From Alphaproteobacteria bacterium (GTDB lineage: Bacteria; Pseudomonadota; Alphaproteobacteria; UBA828), in contig SHWC01000017.1 in assembly GCA_009691045.1 (NCBI GenBank), positions 1 through 34,342 on the forward strand: DNA of 34,342 bases, written 5' to 3'. The notes beneath the pieces were generated by a model. That model ran no database searches and was not told the DNA's origin. It saw only the letters and a program-made list of their open reading frames with translations. The position numbers and the translations under genes were made by a program. This document shows positions 24,927-33,199 of the stretch, one piece after another; the stretch's first letter is position 1, and every line of letters starts with the position of its first letter.

Positions 24927-25328
24927 TCACGAGCGAATCGGCGTGGCGGCCCCGGCGATTTGCCCGAGCCATCGCTGGGCGCGCCGGCGATTGACGCCGA
25001 AATCGCCATAGCCATAGCGCGAGCGGCTATAGAGGGCGAGCGAGGCGCGGCTGTCGCCAAGCGGCAGCGCCGCGATCGTGATGTGATCGGGAAATTGCCA
25101 AAACCACGTGCGCTGGCGGACTTCGAACGCCAGGATTTGGGGGGCGTCTTCCAACAAAGTCGTGCGCGCTTGTGACAGCGCGATGCGCCGCGCCAGCTCA
25201 TAGAGCGCGGGTGCGGCAAGCCTGAACTCCGGCGCCGGCTCATCGGGCGGCGGTCCGGCAAAGCCCTGGGGCGCGATCAAATAGGTGTTTGGGCTCGCCG
25301 GTCGCTTCAAGGCGTGAAAATCGAGCAT
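24927..25328 (-). CDS. DUF1499 family protein
   Basis: A 133-residue protein without a signal peptide. The C-terminal segment LYSRSRYGYGDFGVNRRRAQ is the typical DUF1499 motif (SRSRxGxxDFGxN), and the central WFWQFPDHITIAALPL is also consistent. The start ATG at 25328 has AGAGGA six bases upstream. It is the first gene of the run leading to the secreted hypothetical and SpmAB genes and is divergent from zapE. Function of the family is unknown. Confidence 0.85.
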   Translation of the reverse strand: MLDFHALKRPASPNTYLIAPQGFAGPPPDEPAPEFRLAAPALYELARRIALSQARTTLLEDAPQILAFEVRQRTWFWQFPDHITIAALPLGDSRASLALYSRSRYGYGDFGVNRRRAQRWLGQIAGAATPIRS

Positions 25329-25435
25329 GAGGCGTCCTCTTGTTTGCCGTCATGGCCTAACATGGCAGGCTGGATTCGGCCGTCGGGCGCGTGGTAGAGC
25401 GCGCGTCACGTTATAGAGAGACCTTGCCACACGCC

Positions 25436-26557
25436 ATGCTTGAGCATGATTCAAGAGGCCCGCTCGCGGCCTATCACGCGCTCTGTACCGAGAACGATAT
25501 CAGTTTCGATCCGGACCAGGAACGCGCGGCGCAAGCCCTTGAGAGGCTGTGTCGCGACCTCGCGCGCCATGCGCCAAAGCCCGTCCGTGGTTTTCGCTTG
25601 TTCAGCCGGCGCAAGGTGGCGGAGCCGGCGCCGCGCGGGATCTATCTTTATGGCGCGGTCGGGCGCGGCAAGACCATGTTGATGGATCTATTTTTCGACG
25701 CCGTGCTGATCGAGCGAAAGCGGCGCGTGCATTTCCACGCCTTCATGCAAGAGGTGCACAAGGCGATCAACGTCGTTAATCGCGCGATCGAGAGCGAGGG
25801 TGATCCAATTCCATCCCTGGCACGGAAGATCGCCGAAGATACGGGGCTCCTTTGTTTCGATGAATTCCATGTGACGGACATCGCCGACGCGATGATCCTT
25901 GGGCGCTTGTTCCAAGCGCTGTTCGAGGCGGGCGTCGTGCCGGTCACGACCTCGAACTGGCATCCGGACGAGCTTTATGCCGGGGGCCTGAACCGGCAAC
26001 TTTTTTTGCCGTTTATAGCGATGATCAAGGAGCGGCTCGACATCGTGTCGCTCGATGGCCCGCAGGATTATCGCCAGCTCTTTTTGAAGCAGGCGCGGCT
26101 CTATCACACGCCGCTTTCACCCGCCGCTGAGGCCGAGCTGGCACAGGCCTTCGAGCGGCTATCGGGCGGTGGATCGCTTGAGCCGGTGGCGCTCGATGTG
26201 CAGGGTCGCACGCTCAAAATCCTGCGCGCGGCCAAGGGCGTGGCTTGGCTCAGCTTCGCTGAATTGTGCGAACAGCCGCTTGGCCCGGCCGATTACCTCG
26301 CGCTCGCCAATTCGTTTCACACGCTGGTGCTCAGCGGTATTCCGCGCCTGGGCAAGGAGAAGCGCAATGAGGCCAAGCGCTTTGTCACGCTGATCGATAT
26401 TCTTTACGAGCATAAAGTGCATTTGGTGTGCGCGGCCGATGCGCCGCCGTCCGAGCTTTATCAGGCCGGCGACGGGGCCTTCGAGTTCGAGCGCACCGTC
26501 TCGCGCTTGACCGAAATGCAATCCGAGGATTATTTGAGCGAACACCACGTGCCGTAG
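25436..26557 (+). CDS. zapE: Cell division protein ZapE / AFG1-like ATPase
   Basis: This is a 373-residue AFG1-type P-loop ATPase; ZapE associates with the Z-ring in proteobacteria and its mitochondrial relative assists protein quality control. It begins with GPLAAYHALCTENDISFDPDQ, the family N terminus. Walker A is GAVGRGKT (73-80), and Walker B is LLCFDEF (138-144) within FDEFHVTDIADAMILGRLF. Later family segments include TSNWHPDELYAGGLNRQLFLP. ATG at 25436 was chosen; a GTG at 25391 in frame would add 15 residues unlike the family. It is followed by paired palindromic repeats. Confidence 0.94.
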   Translation: MLEHDSRGPLAAYHALCTENDISFDPDQERAAQALERLCRDLARHAPKPVRGFRLFSRRKVAEPAPRGIYLYGAVGRGKTMLMDLFFDAVLIERKRRVHFHAFMQEVHKAINVVNRAIESEGDPIPSLARKIAEDTGLLCFDEFHVTDIADAMILGRLFQALFEAGVVPVTTSNWHPDELYAGGLNRQLFLPFIAMIKERLDIVSLDGPQDYRQLFLKQARLYHTPLSPAAEAELAQAFERLSGGGSLEPVALDVQGRTLKILRAAKGVAWLSFAELCEQPLGPADYLALANSFHTLVLSGIPRLGKEKRNEAKRFVTLIDILYEHKVHLVCAADAPPSELYQAGDGAFEFERTVSRLTEMQSEDYLSEHHVP

Positions 26558-26569
26558 CGTGCGCGTTGC

Positions 26570-26640
26570 CCTCATCCTTCGATAAGCTCAGGATGAGGAC
26601 GGAAAAATATCCCTCATGCTGAGCTTGTCGAAGCATGAGG
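26570..26640. repeat. Pair of inverted REP-like palindromes
   Basis: There are two units. Unit one is CCTCATCCT (26570-26578) with AGGATGAGG (26590-26598); unit two is CCTCATGCT (26612-26620) with AGCATGAGG (26632-26640). Their 11-base loops, TCGATAAGCTC and GAGCTTGTCGA, are near reverse complements, so the units are in opposite orientation, as in bacterial BIMEs. Related units occur at 30087-30258. They lie wholly between zapE and the hydrolase gene. Confidence 0.85.
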
Positions 26641-26661
26641 CGAGAGTGGGGCGGGGAATAA

Positions 26662-27543
26662 ATGTTCGAAGGATTTGCGCAACACAAAATCAAGGCGAAC
26701 GGCGTGACGATCCATTGCCGGGTCGGCGGCAAGGGCAAGCCGATATTGCTCTTGCACGGCTATCCGCAAACCCATGTCATGTGGCACAAGATCGCGCCCG
26801 CTTTGGCCGAAAAATACACCGTGGTGGCGAGCGATTTGAGAGGCTATGGCGATTCCGCCAAGCCGCCGGGCGATGCCGAGCACAAATCATATTCGAAGCG
26901 CGTGATGGCGGCGGATCAGGTTGCGCTCATGCAGGCGCTTGGGCATGAGACCTTCGCGGTGATCGGCCATGATCGCGGCGCGCGCGTGGCGCACCGCATG
27001 GCGCTCGACCATCAGGCGCGGATCGAAAAAATGGCGGTGCTCGATATCGTGCCGACGCTCGATGCGTTCGGTGCGATGGACCAGGAACGCTCGACCGCCT
27101 ATGCGCATTGGTTCTTTTTGATCCAACCCGATGGACTCCCTGAGCGCTTGATCGGCAATGATCCGGCGTTCTGGCTCAAATGGTGCTTGAAGCGCTGGGG
27201 CGGTCCGGAGAGCGGGCTCAGCTATTTCGGCGAGGCGGCGATCGCGGAGTATGTCCGTTGCTTCTCGGATCCGGCCGCGATCCATGCGAGCTGCGAGGAT
27301 TATCGCGCGGGCGCCTCGATCGACATGGTCTATGACCGCGAAGACCCTGGGCGCCAGGTGACCTGCCCAAGCTTGGCGCTTTGGGGCGGTCGGGGACGCG
27401 TCGCCAAATGGTGGGATGTGAAAGCCTGCTGGCAGGCGCGCTGCACCAAGTTCAGCGGGAAATCGCTCGATGCCGGGCATTTTCTGGTCGAGGAGCGGCC
27501 GGAGGAAACGACGGCCGAATTATTGCGCTTTCTCGCGGCCTAA
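26662..27543 (+). CDS. Haloacetate (fluoroacetate) dehalogenase-like alpha/beta hydrolase
   Basis: A 293-residue alpha/beta hydrolase closely resembling fluoroacetate dehalogenases. The nucleophile is Asp104 in GHDRGAR, with Arg105 and Arg108 for carboxylate binding. Asp128 (LDIVPT) and His273 (DAGHFLVEE) would complete the triad. The halide-binding set His149-Trp150 (AHWFF) and Tyr214 (EDYRAG) is also present, which separates this group from epoxide hydrolases. The expected reaction is hydrolysis of a haloacetate to glycolate, but a natural substrate in this organism is unknown. The stop TAA shares bases with the stop of the convergent membrane gene. Confidence 0.85.
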   Translation: MFEGFAQHKIKANGVTIHCRVGGKGKPILLLHGYPQTHVMWHKIAPALAEKYTVVASDLRGYGDSAKPPGDAEHKSYSKRVMAADQVALMQALGHETFAVIGHDRGARVAHRMALDHQARIEKMAVLDIVPTLDAFGAMDQERSTAYAHWFFLIQPDGLPERLIGNDPAFWLKWCLKRWGGPESGLSYFGEAAIAEYVRCFSDPAAIHASCEDYRAGASIDMVYDREDPGRQVTCPSLALWGGRGRVAKWWDVKACWQARCTKFSGKSLDAGHFLVEERPEETTAELLRFLAA

Positions 27544-28403
27544 ATTGGTGCGCTATCGACCAGCGTCGATTGGATATAGGCGACCGCGACGGCCGCAAGC
27601 GCTGGCACCAGCGCCAAGCCGATCAGCACGAAGGGCCTGAGTGCATCGCCGAATTTGCCGGCAGGCAGTTTGACGCGCTTGGCCGCGACGTCGGCGAAGA
27701 AGCACAACAATAGAAGCGCCAGCGCGATCGGGCTCGTTTCGCTATAGAGCACGAGCACGAAGGCCAGCGCGATCAGCGCGCCGCCGGCCCCAAGCAGGAG
27801 CGCCGCGCCAAATGGGTAACGATTAACAGGCCAGTTCCAGAGCGCGAAGCCGCCCAGCGCGGTGGCGAGGCCAAAGCTGATCTGCCCAAGCTCAGGCGCA
27901 GCCCCGAGAATCGCGATGGCGCCAAGCCCAAGCGCCGCGACCAATAATTTCAAAACGGGGTTGAGCCCGGCGCTGCGATCTAGCTCCAGCCGATAGCCGG
28001 CCATTAGGGCGCCAAGCCAGAGCGCGATGAGGCCCAAATAGGTCCAGGCATCGCCGGCGTCGATGCGGGCTTGCGCGATCCAATAAAGCGCGGCCGCGCT
28101 GCCGAGCAAATAAAGTGTCTCGCGATAGAGCGGGCCGCGGCGGAAAAAATCCAACAGGAAGCCGATCACGAGTCCGGCCACCACGACATAGGGTAGTTCA
28201 TGCTCGGGCGCCGAAGGCGGCAGCGGCGGAACGCCGAGTGTCAGGCCATAGGCAATGAGAAAACCGAGCCCGACCGAGGCGCCCGCGACGAGGGGCCCGC
28301 GCGCTTGGCCATTGGCGATCCTGATCGCGCCGGTCAGCAGGAAACCGACCGCGACCGGCACCAGCACGCTCTGCACCAAGGGATCGGAGAAGAACCCGGC
28401 CAT
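27540..28403 (-). CDS. Hypothetical polytopic membrane protein
   Basis: A 287-residue protein, almost all hydrophobic, with roughly eight to ten predicted membrane helices. It starts at ATG 28403 (MAGFFSDPLVQSVLVPVAVG) with TGAGGC about 12 bases upstream; a longer frame to 28472 adds an unlikely Arg-rich N terminus. I recognise no domain. Charged loops include FRRGPLYRET and KRVKLPAGKFGD. Its stop overlaps that of the convergent hydrolase gene by four bases, and it is divergent from the aldehyde dehydrogenase gene. Function unknown. Confidence 0.78.
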   Translation of the reverse strand: MAGFFSDPLVQSVLVPVAVGFLLTGAIRIANGQARGPLVAGASVGLGFLIAYGLTLGVPPLPPSAPEHELPYVVVAGLVIGFLLDFFRRGPLYRETLYLLGSAAALYWIAQARIDAGDAWTYLGLIALWLGALMAGYRLELDRSAGLNPVLKLLVAALGLGAIAILGAAPELGQISFGLATALGGFALWNWPVNRYPFGAALLLGAGGALIALAFVLVLYSETSPIALALLLLCFFADVAAKRVKLPAGKFGDALRPFVLIGLALVPALAAVAVAYIQSTLVDSAPI

Positions 28404-28567
28404 GCGCCATGATGCCTCAGGGCGCGCGCCCTTCCAAGCCCGGCCGGCGCGGCTGGATCTCGCTCTAAGCAACGCCGCCTTGAAGCGGGACGCCGCCTGA
28501 CCGATACTTTAGGCAACGCGCATCCCTCATAGCGCGGCCCCCACGAACTAGATCGGGAGATCAAATC

Positions 28568-30058
28568 ATGGCCACCGCGAAGGCACAGATCGCCGAAGGC
28601 GTCTTTCTGAAAGATCCCAAATTGTTCCGCCAGCAATGCTATGTCGACGGGCAGTGGGTCGATTCAGAATCGAAGCGCACCATCAACGTCACCAACCCGG
28701 CCGATAACAGCGTGATCGGCACGGTGCCGTCCTTGACCACCGCCGATACGCGCCGCGCGGTCGAGGCCGCCAATCGCGCGTTCCCCCTCTGGCGTAACAA
28801 GACCGCCAAGGAGCGCGCCAAAATTTTGAAGGCGTGGTTCGATCTGATGATCGCCAATCAAGACGATCTCGCGCTCTTGATGACCGCCGAGCAGGGCAAG
28901 CCGCTGAGTGAATCGCGCGGCGAGGTGGTCTATGGCGCGTCCTTCATCGAATGGTTCGCGGAAGAGGGCAAGCGCGCCTATGGCGATGTCATCCCGACCC
29001 CGACCAATGATCGGCGCATCGTGGTGACCAAGCAGCCGGTTGGCGTCGTCGCGGCGATCACGCCGTGGAATTTTCCGAACGCGATGATCACGCGGAAGGC
29101 GGGCCCCGCGCTCGCCGCCGGTTGCACCATCGTGATCCGGCCCGCGACCTCGACGCCCTATTCGGCATTGGCCTTGGCCGAGCTCGCCGAGCGCGCCGGA
29201 ATCCCAAAGGGCGTGCTCAACATCGTGACCGGGCCCTCGGGCGAGGTTGGCCGCGAGCTGACCGCCAATCCGATCGTGCGCAAGCTCTCCTTCACCGGCT
29301 CGACCGAGGTCGGCAAGATTTTGCTCGAGCAATGCGCCAAGACGGTCAAGAAGGTTTCGATGGAGCTCGGCGGCAACGCGCCCTTCATCGTGTTCAACGA
29401 CGCCGATGTCGACGAGGCGGTCAAGGGTGCGATGCTGTCGAAATATCGCAATACCGGGCAGACCTGCGTGTGCGCCAACCGGTTCCTGGTGCAGGACAAA
29501 GTGTATGACGCGTTCGCCTCGAAGCTGGCGGACGCCTCGAAGAAGCTTCGCGTCGGCAATGGCCTTCAAGGTGAGACCGACCAGGGCCCCTTGATCGACA
29601 TGGCGGCGGTCGCCAAGGTTGAGGAGCACATCAAGGACGCGGTCGATAAGGGCGCCAAGATACTCTCGGGCGGCAAGCGGCATGCGCTCGGTGGGTCCTA
29701 TTTCGAGCCGACCGTGCTCGCCAATGTGAATACGCAGATGAAGGTGGCGCGCGAGGAGACCTTCGGGCCGCTCGCGCCGCTGTTTCGCTTCAACACCGAT
29801 GAAGAGGCGATCCAGATTGCCAATGACACCGAATTCGGCCTCGCGGCGTATTTTTATAGCCGCGATATCGGGCGGATCTGGCGCGTCGCGGAGGCGCTCG
29901 AATATGGCATTGTGGGCATCAATGTCGGGATCATCTCCAACGAGGTCGCGCCGTTCGGCGGCATGAAGGAATCCGGCATCGGCCGCGAGGGCTCGCATTA
30001 CGGGCTCGATGAATATCTCGAGACCAAATACATGTGCATGGGCGGCGTGGATCGCTAG
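28568..30058 (+). CDS. gabD: NAD(P)-dependent succinate-semialdehyde dehydrogenase
   Basis: A 496-residue aldehyde dehydrogenase that most resembles GabD, oxidising succinate semialdehyde to succinate at the end of GABA degradation. Catalytic Cys300 is in NTGQTCVCANRF, followed two residues later by Cys302; this CxC pair is typical of GabD and acts as a redox switch in some members. The general base is Glu266 in MELGGNAP. VVAAITPWNFPNAM and GSTEVGK are the coenzyme segments. Arg191 (IRPATSTP) replaces the usual Lys of the KPAxxTP motif. GGGAG before ATG 28568 supports the start. No GABA transaminase gene is visible. Confidence 0.92.
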   Translation: MATAKAQIAEGVFLKDPKLFRQQCYVDGQWVDSESKRTINVTNPADNSVIGTVPSLTTADTRRAVEAANRAFPLWRNKTAKERAKILKAWFDLMIANQDDLALLMTAEQGKPLSESRGEVVYGASFIEWFAEEGKRAYGDVIPTPTNDRRIVVTKQPVGVVAAITPWNFPNAMITRKAGPALAAGCTIVIRPATSTPYSALALAELAERAGIPKGVLNIVTGPSGEVGRELTANPIVRKLSFTGSTEVGKILLEQCAKTVKKVSMELGGNAPFIVFNDADVDEAVKGAMLSKYRNTGQTCVCANRFLVQDKVYDAFASKLADASKKLRVGNGLQGETDQGPLIDMAAVAKVEEHIKDAVDKGAKILSGGKRHALGGSYFEPTVLANVNTQMKVAREETFGPLAPLFRFNTDEEAIQIANDTEFGLAAYFYSRDIGRIWRVAEALEYGIVGINVGIISNEVAPFGGMKESGIGREGSHYGLDEYLETKYMCMGGVDR

Positions 30059-30086
30059 AAACGCCGCGTGATGTAAACTCTCGAAA

Positions 30087-30166
30087 GGGCCTCATCCTGA
30101 GCTTGTCGACCTGCCTGCGCGAAGCCGAAGCGGCTTCGCTTCGGCGGAGGCAGGACGATGAGGCCC
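30087..30166. repeat. Nested palindromic repeat with inserted inner element
   Basis: An outer 9-bp arm pair, GGGCCTCAT (30087-30095) and ATGAGGCCC (30158-30166), resembles the REP-like unit CCTCATCCTGAGCTTGTCGA. Inside it sits a second palindrome: CCTGCCT (30110-30116) pairs with AGGCAGG (30148-30154), and GCCGAAGC (30124-30131) with GCTTCGGC (30138-30145) around a six-base loop. It looks like one repeat family inserted within another. Confidence 0.85.
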
Positions 30167-30208
30167 TTCTTCTTTGACCCTCATGCTTCGCCCTTTGACT
30201 GCGCCGCC

Positions 30209-30258
30209 CCTCATCCTGAGCCTGTCGAAGGAGAGGGCGCGGCGCGCTCAGGGTGAGG
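30209..30258. repeat. REP-like palindrome with long loop
   Basis: CCTCATCCTGAGC (30209-30221) pairs with GCTCAGGGTGAGG (30246-30258), with one non-Watson-Crick (G-T) position. The left arm continues into the same CTGTCGA core seen in the units near zapE. A partial CCTCATGCTTCG arm at about 30179-30190 suggests a further degraded unit between this and the nested repeat. Confidence 0.75.
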
Positions 30259-30298
30259 AAGTGCAGCGCGAGGGTCGTGAAATTGGGCGGAGGCATTC

Positions 30299-31669
30299 AT
30301 GTCCGACTTCGATCTGATAGTGATTGGCGGTGGCTCTGGCGGCGTCGCGTGCGCGCGGCGCGCGGCGAGCCATGGCGCCAAGGTTCTCCTGATCGAGGCC
30401 CATAGGCTTGGCGGCACCTGCGTCAATAAGGGCTGCGTGCCGAAGAAGCTGTTCGTCTATGGCGCGCACTTCAAGGACGAGTTCGAGGACGCGCGCGGCT
30501 TCGGCTGGACGATTGGTGATGCGCGATTCGATTGGGCGACGCTCAAGGCCAATACCCATGAAGAGGTCGCGCGGTTGAACGGTATTTACGCCAAACTTTT
30601 GAGCAATTCGGGCGTGACCACGATCAAGGGTTGGGCGCGGCTCGTGGATGGTCAGCGCGTCGAGGTCAATCGCGATATGCACAAAGCCAAGACCATCGTG
30701 ATCGCGACCGGCGGCCAGCCGGTCAGGCCCAATATCCCAGGTGCGGAGCTTGGCGTTATTTCGGATCACATGTTCGAGCTCGCAGGCCTACCCGAGCGCG
30801 CGGTGGTGGTTGGCGGCGGTTATATCGCCTGCGAATTCGCCGGCATTCTTCAAACGCTCGGTGTGCAGACGACGCAGCTTTACAGGGGCGAGGCGTTGTT
30901 GCGCGGCTTCGACCAGGAATTGCGCGAGGTGATCGGCGATGAGATGCAGAAGCGCGGCATCGCGCTTCGGCTGCGCACCGATTTGATCAGGATCGAGCAG
31001 GGCCAGCGCGGTCTTAAAATCGAGACCACGCATGGCGATGCGCTGAACGCCGATTTGGTGCTGTTCGCCACGGGGCGTGAACCGAACACGAAAGGCTTTG
31101 GTCTGGAGGAGGCGGGTGTTGCGCTGGGCGAGCGCGGCGCGGTTGCGGTCGATGAATGGTCGCGGTCCTCGGTGCCCTCGATCCATGCCATCGGCGATTG
31201 CACCGACCGGATCAATTTGACGCCAGTCGCCATTCACGAGGGGCGGTGCCTGGCCGAGACGCTCTATAACAACAACCCGATGAAGCCCGACCATCGCGAC
31301 GTGCCGACGGCGGTGTTCAGCCAGCCTGAAGTCGGCACGGTTGGGCTGGGCGAGGAGGACGCGCGGCGAACCTTTGGCCAAATCAAGATCTTCAAGACGC
31401 GCTTCCGCCCGATGAAGCACACGCTCTCAGGGCGCAATGAAACCGTCTTTATGAAGCTCGTGGTCGACCAGGCAAGCGACAAGGTGGTCGGCTGCCACAT
31501 GGTCGGCGCGGGCGCGGGCGAGCTGATCCAAATCCTTGGCGTCGCGGTCAAATGCGGGGCGACCAAGGCCCAGTTCGACGCCACCATGGCGGTCCACCCG
31601 ACGGCGGCGGAGGAGTTCGTTACGCTCTACCAGCCCGTGCCCGAACCCAAAAGCAAAGCGGCGGAGTAG
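30299..31669 (+). CDS. gor: Glutathione-disulfide reductase
   Basis: This FAD enzyme reduces glutathione disulfide with NADPH and maintains cytoplasmic thiol balance. The 456-residue protein has the FAD-binding motif IGGGSGG near its start and the redox disulfide Cys41/Cys46 in GTCVNKGCVPKK. NADPH-binding GGGYIACEFAGIL and the C-terminal dimer/active-site segment with HPTAAEEFVT (catalytic His) are also visible. GGAGG lies six bases before ATG 30299. It follows the repeat cluster and precedes the DAHP synthase gene by 106 bases. Confidence 0.95.
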   Translation: MSDFDLIVIGGGSGGVACARRAASHGAKVLLIEAHRLGGTCVNKGCVPKKLFVYGAHFKDEFEDARGFGWTIGDARFDWATLKANTHEEVARLNGIYAKLLSNSGVTTIKGWARLVDGQRVEVNRDMHKAKTIVIATGGQPVRPNIPGAELGVISDHMFELAGLPERAVVVGGGYIACEFAGILQTLGVQTTQLYRGEALLRGFDQELREVIGDEMQKRGIALRLRTDLIRIEQGQRGLKIETTHGDALNADLVLFATGREPNTKGFGLEEAGVALGERGAVAVDEWSRSSVPSIHAIGDCTDRINLTPVAIHEGRCLAETLYNNNPMKPDHRDVPTAVFSQPEVGTVGLGEEDARRTFGQIKIFKTRFRPMKHTLSGRNETVFMKLVVDQASDKVVGCHMVGAGAGELIQILGVAVKCGATKAQFDATMAVHPTAAEEFVTLYQPVPEPKSKAAE

Positions 31670-31775
31670 CGACGTCCGCCAAAGCTCTGGAAAAGCGCGG
31701 GTTTTTCTGGGATGATGACAGATATCGCGTCGGCTGGCGGGGGCTGCTTGGGCGCATAATTGGCGTTTGTGAGGA

Positions 31776-33158
31776 ATGATGGCACGCGAATGGAATCCGG
31801 AAAGCTGGCGCGGCCTGCCGATCCAGCAGCAACCGGTTTGGCCCGAACGCGGCGCGCTTGAGCGCGTCGAGGCGCGGCTGAAGCGCTTCCCGCCGCTGGT
31901 GTTTGCCGGCGAGGCGCGGAATTTGAAGGCGCGGCTCGGCCAGGTGGCGAGCGGCAAGGCGTTTCTGTTGCAGGGCGGCGATTGCGCCGAGAGTTTCGCC
32001 GAGTTCCACGCCGATAATATCCGCGACACGTTCCGCGTGCTGTTGCAGATGGCGGTGGTGCTGACCTTTGGCGCCAAGCGCCCGACCGTGAAGGTCGGGC
32101 GGCTCGCGGGGCAGTTTTCGAAGCCGCGCTCGGGCGACACCGAGACCATCGGCGGTGTGACGCTGCCGGCCTATCGCGGCGATATGGTGAACGCGATCGA
32201 GTTCGACGCCGATGCGCGCCGGCCCGACCCTGAGCGGCTCGCCCAGGCCTATAATCAATCGGCCGCGACGCTGAATTTGATCCGCGCCTTTGCCCAAGGC
32301 GGGTTCGCCGATTTGCATCGCGTGCATCGCTGGAATTTGGGCTTTGTCGCGAAAAGCCCGCAGGCCGCGCGCTATGAGGATCTGGCTAATCGCTTATCTG
32401 AAACGCTCGACTTCATGGCGGCGTGCGGGCTGACCTCGGAAAGTACGCCGCAATTGCGCGAGACCGAGTTCTATACCTCGCACGAGGCGCTCATTCTGGA
32501 ATATGAGCAGGCGCTGACGCGCGTCGATTCAACCAGCGGCGATTGGTATGCCTGCTCGGCGCATATGCTTTGGATCGGCGATCGCACGCGCCAGCCGGGC
32601 GGCGCGCATGTCGAGTATTTGCGTGGCGTCAAAAACCCGATCGGCCTCAAGGCTGGGCCCTCGCTCGCGCCGGACGAATTGATCCGCCTGATCGACACGC
32701 TCAATCCTGAAAACGAGCCGGGGCGCCTCACCATCATCGCGCGCATGGGCGCCGATAAGGTCGAGAGCGGCTTGCCCCCCTTGGTGCGCGCGGTCGAGCG
32801 CGAGGGCCAGGCGGTTGTCTGGGCGTGTGATCCGATGCACGGCAACACGATCAAATCCTCAACCGGCTATAAGACGCGCGTGTTCGATCGTATTTTGGCC
32901 GAGGTGAAGGGCTTCTTCGCGGTGCATCGCGCGCTCGGCACCTATCCGGGCGGCGTGCATTTCGAGATGACCGGGCAGGATGTCACCGAATGCCTCGGTG
33001 GCGCGCAGGCGATCACCGAGGAAGGTTTGCGCGATCGCTATCACACGCACTGCGACCCGCGGCTCAACGCCTCGCAGGCGCTTGAGCTGGCCTTTCTGGT
33101 TGCCGAGCAACTCAATGCCGAGCGCGTCGAAGACCGGCGCTTGCAGACCGCGTCGTAA
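31776..33158 (+). CDS. Class II 3-deoxy-7-phosphoheptulonate (DAHP) synthase
   Basis: This enzyme condenses phosphoenolpyruvate and erythrose 4-phosphate, the first step of the shikimate pathway to aromatic amino acids. The 460-residue length and the segments [23 protein letters not shown] and CDPMHGNT identify the class II (plant-like) type, unrelated in sequence to the E. coli AroFGH enzymes. ATG at 31776 is followed directly by a second ATG at 31779, and either could be used given GAGGA at 31771-31775. Aromatic amino-acid feedback is common in this class but not visible here. The next gene starts 41 bases later. Confidence 0.95.
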   Translation: MMAREWNPESWRGLPIQQQPVWPERGALERVEARLKRFPPLVFAGEARNLKARLGQVASGKAFLLQGGDCAESFAEFHADNIRDTFRVLLQMAVVLTFGAKRPTVKVGRLAGQFSKPRSGDTETIGGVTLPAYRGDMVNAIEFDADARRPDPERLAQAYNQSAATLNLIRAFAQGGFADLHRVHRWNLGFVAKSPQAARYEDLANRLSETLDFMAACGLTSESTPQLRETEFYTSHEALILEYEQALTRVDSTSGDWYACSAHMLWIGDRTRQPGGAHVEYLRGVKNPIGLKAGPSLAPDELIRLIDTLNPENEPGRLTIIARMGADKVESGLPPLVRAVEREGQAVVWACDPMHGNTIKSSTGYKTRVFDRILAEVKGFFAVHRALGTYPGGVHFEMTGQDVTECLGGAQAITEEGLRDRYHTHCDPRLNASQALELAFLVAEQLNAERVEDRRLQTAS

Positions 33159-33199
33159 GTGAGGGCGCTCTCGCGCATTGCCAGAGGGTCGGCCCCGTC

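Noticed and set aside
26558-26661. A CRISPR-like array near zapE
   Set aside because: The repeated units are two palindromes in opposite orientation without regular spacers; they fit REP-like elements.
28664-29998. A 444-codon open frame antisense to the succinate-semialdehyde dehydrogenase gene
   Set aside because: The sense frame is an intact enzyme with all motifs; the antisense product has no family resemblance and a skewed His/Arg/Asp composition.
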